DNA of 64,000 bases from Streptomyces paradoxus (GTDB taxonomy: Bacteria; Actinomycetota; Actinomycetes; Streptomycetales; Streptomycetaceae): NCBI RefSeq assembly GCF_014202475.1, contig NZ_JACHGV010000021.1, positions 1 to 64,000 on the forward strand, read 5' to 3'. Shown one piece after another: positions 56,675 through 64,000 of this stretch. The notes beneath the pieces were generated by a model that had not been told where the DNA came from, searched no databases, and worked only from the letters and a program-made list of their open reading frames with translations. Both the position numbers and the translations under genes were made by a program. Numbering within the stretch: the stretch's first letter is position 1; the number at the start of each line of letters is the position of its first letter.

Positions 56675-57351
56675 CCGCTCGTATTGGCGTCGTCACTTTT
56701 CCCGGCAGTCTGGACGACCGTGACACACAGCGCGCGATCCGGGTCGCGGGCGCCGAGCCGGTCGCTCTGTGGCACAAGGACAAGGACCTCAAGCAGGTCG
56801 ACGCCGTGGTGTTGTGCGGTGGTTTCTCCTACGGCGACTATCTGCGCGCCGGGGCCATCGCCCGTTTCTCTCCGGTGATGGAGCCCCTGCTGGAGCAGGC
56901 GAAGGCCGGTCTTCCGGTGCTCGGCATCTGCAACGGCTTCCAGATCCTCACCGAGGCGCACCTCCTGCCGGGCACGATGCTCCGCAACGACCACCTGCAC
57001 TTCATCTGCCGCGACCAGAAGCTGCGCGTGGAGAACGCCGAAACCGCCTGGACCACCGACTACTCGGCCGGCCAGGAGATCCACATCCCGCTGAAGAACA
57101 ACGACGGGCAGTACGTCGCCGACGCGTACACGCTCGACAAGCTGGAGGCCGAGGGCCGTGTCGCCTTCCGGTACCTCGACTTCAACCCGAACGGCTCGCA
57201 GCGGGACATCGCCGGCGTCACCAACGAGGCCGGGAACGTGGTCGGCCTCATGCCGCACCCCGAGCACGCCGTCGAGCCGCTGATCGGCACCGGCCGCACC
57301 GACGGCCTCCCGTTCTTCACCTCGATCCTCAAGAAGCTGGTCAACGCATGA
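56671..57351 (+). CDS. purQ: FGAM synthase glutaminase subunit PurQ
   Basis: A 226-residue class I glutamine amidotransferase. ARIGVVTFPGSLDDRDTQRA opens it; the nucleophile elbow LGICNGFQIL contains the catalytic Cys, and LMPHPEHAVE supplies the His and Glu. It releases ammonia for PurL. It overlaps purS and purL by 4 bp each. Confidence 0.96.
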   Translation: MTARIGVVTFPGSLDDRDTQRAIRVAGAEPVALWHKDKDLKQVDAVVLCGGFSYGDYLRAGAIARFSPVMEPLLEQAKAGLPVLGICNGFQILTEAHLLPGTMLRNDHLHFICRDQKLRVENAETAWTTDYSAGQEIHIPLKNNDGQYVADAYTLDKLEAEGRVAFRYLDFNPNGSQRDIAGVTNEAGNVVGLMPHPEHAVEPLIGTGRTDGLPFFTSILKKLVNA

Positions 57352-59606
57352 GCCGGACGCCTCTGGACACGGTCGAGCACGCGGCCGCGACCCCCGACGT
57401 CGAGCTGCCCTGGGCCGAACTGGGCCTGAAGAAGGACGAGTACGAGCGGGTCGTGGAGATCCTCGGCCGCCGGCCCACCGGAGCCGAGCTCGCCATGTAC
57501 TCGGTGATGTGGTCGGAGCACTGCTCGTACAAGAGCAGCAAGGTGCACCTGCGCCAGTTCGGCGAGAAGGCCCCCGAGTCCGACGCCATGCTCGTCGGCA
57601 TCGGTGAGAACGCCGGTGTCGTCGACGTCGGCCAGGGCTACGCGGTCACCTTCAAGGTCGAGTCGCACAACCACCCCTCCTACGTGGAGCCCTACCAGGG
57701 CGCGGCCACGGGTGTCGGCGGCATCGTCCGCGACATCATCGCCATGGGCGCCCGCCCGGTCGCGGTCGTCGACCCGCTGCGCTTCGGCGCGGCCGACCAC
57801 CCCGACACCAAGCGCGTCCTGCCCGGTGTCGTCGCGGGCATCGGCGGCTACGGCAACTGCCTGGGCCTGCCCAACATCGGCGGCGAGGTCGTCTTCGACG
57901 CCTGCTACCAGGGCAACCCGCTGGTCAACGCCGGTGCCATCGGCGTCATGCGGCACGAGGACATCCACCTCGCGAAGGCCTCCGGCGCGGGCAACAAGGT
58001 CATCCTGTACGGGGCCCGCACCGGCGGCGACGGCATCGGCGGCGCGTCGATCCTGGCCTCCGAGACCTTCGACGACGCCAAGCCCTCGAAGCGCCCGGCC
58101 GTGCAGGTCGGCGACCCCTTCCAGGAGAAGCTGCTCATCGAGTGCACCCTGGAGGCCTTCCGGGAGAAGCTCGTCGTCGGCATCCAGGACCTCGGCGCGG
58201 CGGGCCTGTCCTGCGCGACGAGCGAGCTGGCGTCGAACGGCTCCGGCGGCATGCGCGTGACGCTGGACGACGTCCCGCTGCGCGACTCGACGCTCTCGCC
58301 CGAGGAAATCCTCATGAGCGAGTCGCAGGAACGCATGTGCGCGGTCGTCGAGCCGGAGAAGGTCGACCGCTTCCTGGAGATCTGCGAGAAGTGGGACGTC
58401 ATCGCCACCGTCATCGGTGAGGTGACCGACGGCGACCGCCTGGAGATCTACTGGCACGGCGGCAAGATCGTCGACGTCGACCCGCGTACGGTCGCGCACG
58501 AGGGCCCGGTCTACGAGCGCCCGTACGCCCGCCCGTCCTGGCAGGACGAGCTCCAGGCCGACGACGCGAACAAGCTGCCCCGGCCGGCGACCTCCGAAGA
58601 GCTGAAGGACCAGGTCCTGAAGCTGGTCGGCTCCCCGAACCAGGCCTCCAAGTCCTGGATCACCAGCCAGTACGACCACTTCGTGCAGGGCAACACCGTG
58701 CTCGCCCAGCCCGAGGACTCCGGCATGATCCGGATCGACGAGGAGACCGGCCTCGGCGTCGCCATCGCCACGGACGGCAACGGCCGGTACGCCAAGCTCG
58801 ACCCGTACCACGGCGCCCAGCTGGCCCTGGCGGAGGCGTACCGCAACGTCGCCACCACCGGCGCCAAGCCGCTGGCCGTCTCCGACTGCCTGAACTTCGG
58901 CTCGCCCGAGGACCCGGCGGTGATGTGGCAGTTCGCGGAGGCCGTGCGCGGTCTGGCGGACGCCTGTCAGCAGCTCGGAACCCCGGTGACCGGCGGCAAC
59001 GTCTCCCTCTACAACCAGACGGGCGAGGCGGCCATCCACCCCACCCCGGTCGTCGCGGTCCTCGGCGTCATCGACGACGTGGCCCGCCGCACGCCGGTCG
59101 CCTTCCAGGAGGAGGGGCAGCTGCTCTACCTCCTCGGCGACACGCGCGAGGAGTTCGGCGGCTCGGCCTGGTCGCAGGTCGTGCACGACCACCTCGGCGG
59201 CCTGCCGCCCCAGGTCGACCTGGAGCGCGAGCGGCTGCTGGCCGAGATTTTGATCTCGGCCTCCCGCGACGGCATGATCGACTCCGCGCACGACCTGTCC
59301 GACGGCGGTCTGATCCAGGCGGTCGTCGAGTCGGCGCTGCTCGGTGGCAAGGGCGCCCGACTGATCGTCCCGGACGGTCTGGACGCCTTCACCTTCCTCT
59401 TCTCCGAGTCGGCGGGCCGCGCGGTCGTGGCCGTGCCGCGCTCCGAGGAGGTCCGCTTCAACGACATGTGCGGTGCGCGGGGCCTGCCCGTCACCCGCAT
59501 CGGTGTCGTCGACGGCGACACCGTGGACGTCCAGGGCGAGTTCGCCCTGTCCCTGTCCGAGCTGCGGGAGACGCACGAGGGCACGATCCCGGCGCTGCTG
59601 AAGTAG
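57348..59606 (+). CDS. purL: FGAM synthase large subunit PurL (small type)
   Basis: A 752-residue ATP-dependent synthetase, the small form that needs separate PurS and PurQ. Two AIRS-like halves: WSEHCSYKSSKVHLRQFGEK and VGIGENAGVVDVGQGYAVTF near the start, SHNHPSYVEPYQGAATGVGG IVRDI (metal and ATP loop), then DLSDGGLIQAVVESALLGGK in the second half. A strong terminator follows 11 bp after the stop. Confidence 0.97.
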   Translation: MSRTPLDTVEHAAATPDVELPWAELGLKKDEYERVVEILGRRPTGAELAMYSVMWSEHCSYKSSKVHLRQFGEKAPESDAMLVGIGENAGVVDVGQGYAVTFKVESHNHPSYVEPYQGAATGVGGIVRDIIAMGARPVAVVDPLRFGAADHPDTKRVLPGVVAGIGGYGNCLGLPNIGGEVVFDACYQGNPLVNAGAIGVMRHEDIHLAKASGAGNKVILYGARTGGDGIGGASILASETFDDAKPSKRPAVQVGDPFQEKLLIECTLEAFREKLVVGIQDLGAAGLSCATSELASNGSGGMRVTLDDVPLRDSTLSPEEILMSESQERMCAVVEPEKVDRFLEICEKWDVIATVIGEVTDGDRLEIYWHGGKIVDVDPRTVAHEGPVYERPYARPSWQDELQADDANKLPRPATSEELKDQVLKLVGSPNQASKSWITSQYDHFVQGNTVLAQPEDSGMIRIDEETGLGVAIATDGNGRYAKLDPYHGAQLALAEAYRNVATTGAKPLAVSDCLNFGSPEDPAVMWQFAEAVRGLADACQQLGTPVTGGNVSLYNQTGEAAIHPTPVVAVLGVIDDVARRTPVAFQEEGQLLYLLGDTREEFGGSAWSQVVHDHLGGLPPQVDLERERLLAEILISASRDGMIDSAHDLSDGGLIQAVVESALLGGKGARLIVPDGLDAFTFLFSESAGRAVVAVPRSEEVRFNDMCGARGLPVTRIGVVDGDTVDVQGEFALSLSELRETHEGTIPALLK

Positions 59607-59617
59607 GCAACCGCTCC

Positions 59618-59651
59618 GAAGCCCCCGCCCGGTTCGCCGGGCGGGGGCTTC
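59618..59651 (+). terminator. Terminator of purSQL
   Basis: A perfect 15-bp stem (GAAGCCCCCGCCCGG / CCGGGCGGGGGCTTC) with a TTCG tetraloop, followed by TGCG. Confidence 0.92.
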
Positions 59652-59687
59652 TGCGTGCCCGGACGGATGCGGGCTGCGCCTGGGCTC

Positions 59688-59716
59688 TTGCACGTAATTA
59701 CGTAGTTCCGTAATCT
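59688..59716 (+). promoter_or_regulatory. Promoter with palindrome, ArsR autoregulation site
   Basis: TTGCAC (59688-59693) and TAATCT (59711-59716) stand 17 bp apart, a good vegetative promoter. The perfect 12-bp palindrome ACGTAATTACGT (59692-59703) overlaps the -35 and spacer, so a bound ArsR dimer would block transcription. The ATG is 6 bp after the -10 box, giving a leaderless mRNA. Confidence 0.7.
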
Positions 59717-59722
59717 CTGGGC

Positions 59723-60223
59723 ATGGACCTGGAACAACGCGTCACAGACCTCGAACGCCGACTGGCGGCCCTGGAAGGCGCCGAGCGCACCGGCCCCCGC
59801 ATCGACGGGGGCGACTTCTGGGCTCTGAACGGCCTGAGGGAGCAGCTGTCCGGGGCGGGGGTGGCCGACGGCGGTGTCCTCTACACCGGCTCCGTGGGCC
59901 TGCCGACGGGCGAGGAGTACTCCTGGCAGATGAGCGTCCTCACGGAGGACCTGCTGGACGGCGACTGGACGACGGCCGCAGAGTCGTTCGCGGCACTCGG
60001 CCACCCCGTTCGTCTCCGGCTGCTGCGCGAGATCCTCGGCGGCCGGCGCACCGCCGCCGAACTCGCCGAGCTGGACGAGGTCGGCACGACCGGTCAGATC
60101 TACCACCACCTGCGCCAGCTCACCGCCACGGGCTGGCTCCACACGACCGGCCGGGGCCGCCACGAGGTGCCAGGGGGGCGGGTCGTCCCGCTCCTGGTGG
60201 CACTGGCGACGGCCCGCCCGTAG
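59723..60223 (+). CDS. ArsR-family regulator with N-terminal coiled coil
   Basis: A 166-residue regulator. A short coiled coil (MDLEQRVTDLERRLAALEGA) and a middle segment with YTGSVGLPTGEEYSWQMSV precede the winged helix (about 85-160): SFAALGHPVRLRLLREILGG RRTAAELAEL and GTTGQIYHHLRQLTATGWLH. It lacks the metal-binding Cys pattern of ArsR/SmtB, so another ligand is probable. The M23 gene starts 19 bp downstream and is the likely co-regulated gene. Confidence 0.83.
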   Translation: MDLEQRVTDLERRLAALEGAERTGPRIDGGDFWALNGLREQLSGAGVADGGVLYTGSVGLPTGEEYSWQMSVLTEDLLDGDWTTAAESFAALGHPVRLRLLREILGGRRTAAELAELDEVGTTGQIYHHLRQLTATGWLHTTGRGRHEVPGGRVVPLLVALATARP

Positions 60224-60242
60224 CGGAACCGGGGGGAATCGC

Positions 60243-61079
60243 ATGTCCGCACGCAAGCTCGGCATGGTGGCCTACCGCGTCCTGTGGCTGGTCTTCTTCG
60301 GCCTGGTGGCCGCCGACCTGGCTCTTGGTCTGTCAGTGGGCCCCGGGTGGTGGAACTTCACGCCGGTGGTCCTGGCGTACGCCGTCGTCCTCCTGATGAA
60401 CCGGTGGGGCGGCACCCCGGACAAGCCGCGCGCGACCCGGGAGCCCGTCGAGGTCGCCCCGCCCGTCACCGGCCGCTGGTCCGCGCTGAACAGCCCGGCC
60501 GACCGCACCCCCAGCCACGGCGTGCACAGCTACGGCCAGACCTTCGCCATCGACATCCTGGCCGAGCCCGAGCCGGGTGCCCGCCCGCCCTTCCGGTGGC
60601 TGTGGCCGCTCGCCCGCCGCCCCCAGGACTTCCCGGCGTACGGCGCACCCATCCTGGCGGTCGCCGACGCCACCGTCGTACGGGCGCGAGGCCGGCAGCG
60701 CGATCACCTCAGCCGCACCTCCCTGCCAGGGCTGCTGTACCTGATGCTTCCGGAAGGGATGGTGCGAGAGGTCACGGGCGTCAACCGCATCCTCGGCAAC
60801 CACCTCGTCCTCGACCTCGGCGACGGCACCTTCGCCGCCTACGCCCACCTCCAGCGCGGCTCCCTCACCGTCCGCGAGGGCGACCGGGTGCAGGCCGGGC
60901 AGCCGGTCGCCCGCTGCGGCAACTCCGGCAACTCCTCCGAACCGCACCTGCACTTCCAGCTGATGGACGGCCCGGACCCGGAATCCGCCCGGGGCGTCCC
61001 CTTCACCTGGCAGGGCATCGGGGTGCCCCGCAACGGGGAGACCTTCCAGGCGCCCTCCGCGAGCGCCGCCCTAGGCTGA
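60243..61079 (+). CDS. M23-family (LytM) peptidase, membrane-anchored
   Basis: A 278-residue protein with two N-terminal membrane segments (about 10-30, 37-55). The M23 fold has SHGVHSYGQTFAIDI (His and Asp zinc ligands), VTGVNRILGNHLVLDLGDGT, AYAHLQRGSLTVREGDRV and EPHLHFQ (HxH ligand), so the zinc site is complete. It should cut peptide bridges in peptidoglycan if the domain faces outward. It lies behind an ArsR regulator. Confidence 0.85.
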   Translation: MSARKLGMVAYRVLWLVFFGLVAADLALGLSVGPGWWNFTPVVLAYAVVLLMNRWGGTPDKPRATREPVEVAPPVTGRWSALNSPADRTPSHGVHSYGQTFAIDILAEPEPGARPPFRWLWPLARRPQDFPAYGAPILAVADATVVRARGRQRDHLSRTSLPGLLYLMLPEGMVREVTGVNRILGNHLVLDLGDGTFAAYAHLQRGSLTVREGDRVQAGQPVARCGNSGNSSEPHLHFQLMDGPDPESARGVPFTWQGIGVPRNGETFQAPSASAALG

Positions 61080-61084
61080 CCCCC

Positions 61085-61882
61085 ATGCCACCGGCCAGGA
61101 AACGCACCCGCAGCTACGACCCCGCCAAAATCCGCTCGGCCGTGCTCGCCCAGTTCGGGAACGTCCGGGCCGCTGCCCCCGGGCTCGGCCCCGAGCAGCT
61201 CGCCCTGCCCACCCGGCTGGGCGACTGGACCGTCCGGGAGCTGGTGGCGCACGTCGGGACGAGCCTCGGGGCGGTCTCCCGGCTGACCGGCCTGCCGGAG
61301 CCGGCCAAGCAGGACGGCACCCTGCTCGACTGGCCCTCCGCGATCGCGGCCGACGCTCCGGACATCGCCGCCCACGCCCGTGAGCTGGCCGGGAGCAACC
61401 CGGACCCCGCCGCCTACCTGGCGGCCACCGAGGAGCGCTTCACCGCCGCCCTCGCCGCCCACCCCGGCACCCGGCTCCTCGCCACCAGCGCCGGCGCCCT
61501 GCCGCTGGCCGACTACCTCGTCACCCGCACCGTCGAACTCGTCGTCCACACCGACGACCTCAACGCCGCCGTCCCCGGCCTGGACATCCCCTACGACCGG
61601 CAGGCCCTGGCCGCCTGTACCCGGCTCCTCGCCGACGCGCTCGCCGCGAAGGCGCCCGGCGGTTCGACGGAGGTGCGGGTGCCGCCGTACGCGGTGGTGC
61701 AGTGCGTGGAGGGGCCGAGGCACACCCGGGGCACCCCGCCCAATGTCGTCGAGACGGATCCGCTGACCTGGATCCGGCTGGCGACCGGGCGGGTGGGATG
61801 GGCACAGGCCGTCCAGGACGCCAAGGTCAGCGCGAGCGGAGAACGGGCGGACCTGTCGGCCCACCTGCCCCTGATGAAATAA
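61085..61882 (+). CDS. Maleylpyruvate-isomerase-like (MDMPI) protein
   Basis: A 265-residue protein. The N-terminal DinB-like/MDMPI domain reads LALPTRLGDWTVRELVAHVG and LADYLVTRTVELVVHTDDLN, with the His residues of the metal site. The second part (about 175-260) resembles a sterol-carrier-type fold (VVETDPLTWIRLATGR). Mycothiol-dependent activity is known for relatives but is not shown. TAGGCT ends 7 bp upstream of the ATG, the same TAGGCTGACCCCC string as before purD, so leaderless expression is likely. Confidence 0.75.
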   Translation: MPPARKRTRSYDPAKIRSAVLAQFGNVRAAAPGLGPEQLALPTRLGDWTVRELVAHVGTSLGAVSRLTGLPEPAKQDGTLLDWPSAIAADAPDIAAHARELAGSNPDPAAYLAATEERFTAALAAHPGTRLLATSAGALPLADYLVTRTVELVVHTDDLNAAVPGLDIPYDRQALAACTRLLADALAAKAPGGSTEVRVPPYAVVQCVEGPRHTRGTPPNVVETDPLTWIRLATGRVGWAQAVQDAKVSASGERADLSAHLPLMK

Positions 61883-61919
61883 GGGGAACCGATTCCCCCG
61901 GGTCGTCCGTCGAAGTGGC

Positions 61920-62693
61920 ATGGACAGGCAGAAGCAGCGCATGACCCTGACGGCCGCCGCCATGCTCGTCCCGCTCATGGCGGCCTGCGGCAGTGAGAAG
62001 GCGGACAGCGGCAGCGGCTCGGTCCGTGCCGAGCGGCCGGTCACCGGTGTGCGGTGGAGCGTGGACAGCGTCACCGCGGACGGCCGGACGCAGCAGGCCC
62101 CGGCCGGCGCCCACGTGACCATCGACAAGGGCCGGGCCGAGGGCAGTTTCGGCTGCAACAACTTCAGCGCCGAGGCCACCGTCGACGGCGACCGCGTCCG
62201 GCTCGGCAAGACCATGGCCACCGAGATGGCCTGCGAGAACAAGCCCATGGCGTTCGAGAAGACCCTCGCTCGGGCCTTCTCGGACCAGGAGCTGAAGGCG
62301 AAGGTCGACGACGACCGTCTCACCCTCACCACCGGCCGGGGCGACACCGTCCGGCTGACCAAGGCGAAGGACGCCCCGCTGGCCGGCACCAAGTGGACCG
62401 TCACGACCCCGAAGGCCGACGGCCGCGCCCACCTCACCTTCGACGAGAAGAAGGGCACCGTCTCCGGCAGCCTCGGCTGCAACAAGGTGAACGCCAAGGC
62501 CACGGTCAGCGACGGCCATATCACCCTCGGCCCCCCGGCCACGACCCGAATGATGTGCGAAGACTCACTCATGGCCGACGAGAAGACCCTGCTGCGACTT
62601 TTCGACGGGAAGCCGAAGTACCGAGTCGATCATCAAACCCTCACGCTGACCAGCGAAAACGGGACGAGTGTGCGAGCGGTCGCCGAGCGGTGA
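61920..62693 (+). CDS. META-domain lipoprotein
   Basis: A 257-residue lipoprotein. The lipobox is LMAAC with Cys23 and is followed by a Ser/Gly linker. Two META domains repeat the pattern: VRWSVDSVTADGRTQQAPAG with GSFGCNNFSAEATVDGD, and TKWTVTTPKADGRAHLTFDE with GSLGCNKVNAKATVSDG. META/HslJ domains occur in heat-shock and secreted proteins of unknown activity. The paired Cys residues in each domain may form disulfides outside the cell. Confidence 0.83.
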   Translation: MDRQKQRMTLTAAAMLVPLMAACGSEKADSGSGSVRAERPVTGVRWSVDSVTADGRTQQAPAGAHVTIDKGRAEGSFGCNNFSAEATVDGDRVRLGKTMATEMACENKPMAFEKTLARAFSDQELKAKVDDDRLTLTTGRGDTVRLTKAKDAPLAGTKWTVTTPKADGRAHLTFDEKKGTVSGSLGCNKVNAKATVSDGHITLGPPATTRMMCEDSLMADEKTLLRLFDGKPKYRVDHQTLTLTSENGTSVRAVAER

Positions 62694-62756
62694 TCCACCG
62701 GAAAGTCCGGTATCCCCAATTCGGACCAGTGGTCGACCTCGCCTACACTCGGTGGC

Positions 62757-64000
62757 GTGCCACGTGGTGACGGACGACTCAACCACGACCTGCTCCCCGG
62801 CGAGAAGGGCCCCCAGGACGCTTGTGGCGTCTTCGGTGTCTGGGCTCCGGGCGAAGAGGTCGCCAAGCTCACGTACTTCGGGCTCTACGCCCTCCAGCAT
62901 CGAGGCCAGGAATCCGCGGGAATCGCGGTCAGCAACGGCTCACAGATCCTCGTCTTCAAGGACATGGGCCTGGTCTCGCAAGTCTTCGACGAGACCTCCC
63001 TCGGTTCGCTCCAGGGTCACATCGCGGTCGGACACGCCCGCTACTCGACCACCGGTGCCTCCGTCTGGGAGAACGCCCAGCCGACCTTCCGCGCGACCGG
63101 ACACGGATCCATCGCGCTCGGCCACAACGGCAACCTCGTCAACACCGCCCAGCTCGCCGAGATGGTCGCCGACCTGCCCAAGCAGGAAGGCGGCCGCACC
63201 CCGCGCGTCGCGGCGACCAACGACACCGACCTGCTCACCGCGCTCCTCGCGGCCCAGGTCGACGAGGACGGCAAGCCCCTGACCATCGAGGAGGCCGCCC
63301 ACACGGTCCTCCCGCAGGTCAAGGGAGCCTTCTCGCTCGTCTTCATGGACGAGCACACCCTGTACGCGGCCCGCGACCCGCAGGGCATCCGCCCGCTGGT
63401 CCTCGGCCGCCTGGAGCGCGGCTGGGTGGTCGCCTCCGAGTCCGCCGCCCTCGACATCTGCGGCGCCAGTTACGTCCGCGAGATCGAGCCGGGCGAGTTC
63501 GTCGCCATCGACGAGAACGGCCTGCGCACCTCCCGCTTCGCGGAAGCGAAGCCCAAGGGCTGCGTCTTCGAGTACGTGTACCTGGCCCGCCCGGACACCG
63601 ACATCGCCGGCCGGAACGTGTACCTCTCCCGCGTGGAGATGGGCCGCAAGCTCGCCAAGGAAGCGCCGGTCGAGGCCGACCTGGTGATAGCGACCCCGGA
63701 GTCCGGCACCCCCGCGGCGATCGGCTACGCGGAGGCCTCCGGCATCCCGTTCGGCGCCGGCCTGGTGAAGAACGCCTACGTCGGCCGGACGTTCATCCAG
63801 CCCTCGCAGACCATCCGGCAGCTGGGCATCCGCCTGAAGCTGAACCCGCTGAAGGAAGTCATCAAGGGCAAGCGCCTGGTCGTCGTCGACGACTCGATCG
63901 TGCGCGGCAACACCCAGCGGGCCCTGGTCCGCATGCTCCGCGAGGCGGGCGCGGCCGAGGTCCACATCCGGATCTCCTCGCCGCCGGTGAAGTGGCCCTG
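62757..64000 (+). CDS. purF: Amidophosphoribosyltransferase, 5' part
   Basis: The first committed purine enzyme, cut by the window end after 414 codons (usual length about 510). The N-terminal propeptide runs to ACGVFGVW, whose Cys23 becomes the catalytic N-terminal residue. Class II glutaminase motifs include LTYFGLYALQHRGQESAGIA and VGHARYSTTGA, and the PRPP loop is RLVVVDDSIVRGNT. GTG 62757 follows the -10 box TACACT (62744-62749) by 7 bp without a ribosome site, so a leaderless message is likely. Confidence 0.97.
   Translation, partial: MPRGDGRLNHDLLPGEKGPQDACGVFGVWAPGEEVAKLTYFGLYALQHRGQESAGIAVSNGSQILVFKDMGLVSQVFDETSLGSLQGHIAVGHARYSTTGASVWENAQPTFRATGHGSIALGHNGNLVNTAQLAEMVADLPKQEGGRTPRVAATNDTDLLTALLAAQVDEDGKPLTIEEAAHTVLPQVKGAFSLVFMDEHTLYAARDPQGIRPLVLGRLERGWVVASESAALDICGASYVREIEPGEFVAIDENGLRTSRFAEAKPKGCVFEYVYLARPDTDIAGRNVYLSRVEMGRKLAKEAPVEADLVIATPESGTPAAIGYAEASGIPFGAGLVKNAYVGRTFIQPSQTIRQLGIRLKLNPLKEVIKGKRLVVVDDSIVRGNTQRALVRMLREAGAAEVHIRISSPPVKWP

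Overview
The window is chromosomal DNA of a Streptomyces or a very close actinomycete. It has very high GC with G/C in most third codon positions, many GTG starts, ATGA-type gene overlaps, GAF-ANTAR proteins, SigB-family sigma factors, an iron box of the DmdR type and leaderless promoters. From memory, the order sigN-sigF-tadA-upp ... dnaX-purD-purC-purSQL-purF matches the SCO4020-SCO4086 part of the S. coelicolor chromosome, so this is conserved core sequence with small accessory insertions rather than a genomic island. No secondary-metabolite cluster, CRISPR array or intact prophage is visible.

Left edge (1-1.07 kb): the end of an aldo/keto reductase, a heavily decayed IS5-type transposase, and the 3' half of a tRNA-Arg(ACG) with its terminator. 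The half tRNA is the usual scar of an integrative element whose body lies, or lay, to the left. 1.2-5.1 kb: a lipoprotein, a LapA-like protein, a MarR regulator, a HGxxPAAW-like membrane protein, a perfect 146-bp tandem repeat and a DUF2797 protein. 5.2-11.2 kb: a response regulator and sensor kinase run into a GT2-GtrA fusion and a GT39 glycosyltransferase with a disordered Gly/Pro/Asn/Gln segment. 11.2-20.6 kb: an MFS pump with a TetR gene, a PPOX protein, STAS and two GAF-ANTAR proteins, then a MarR / MFS / YceI operon in which the pump and the YceI protein share a beta-sandwich domain.

20.8-29.7 kb: sigN and sigF, a Dabb protein, tRNA-Ser(CGA), tadA and its companion, upp, a LytR C-terminal protein, a HerA-like ATPase and small proteins. 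29.9-36.5 kb: DNA glycosylase, then a divergent iron-box locus (siderophore-interacting flavoreductase opposite penicillin-acylase-like hydrolase, siderophore-type GNAT and cupin), then a CopC-CopD fusion. 36.4-42.5 kb: DUF72, a PAS/GAF/PP2C/HATPase signalling protein, DUF4383 and small conserved proteins.

42.5-64 kb: tRNA-Ser(GGA), SRP RNA, dnaX and the de novo purine genes purD, purC, purSQL and purF, scattered among an M48-like pseudo-protease, a dimethylformamidase-like protein, an ABC transporter with its own two-component system, three tRNA-Gly genes, lsr2 and small regulators. The most notable single object is the tRNA-Gly(UCC) at 55619-55690. It has lost both partners of the G18-Psi55 contact, as in tRNA-Gly species that feed peptidoglycan synthesis in staphylococci.
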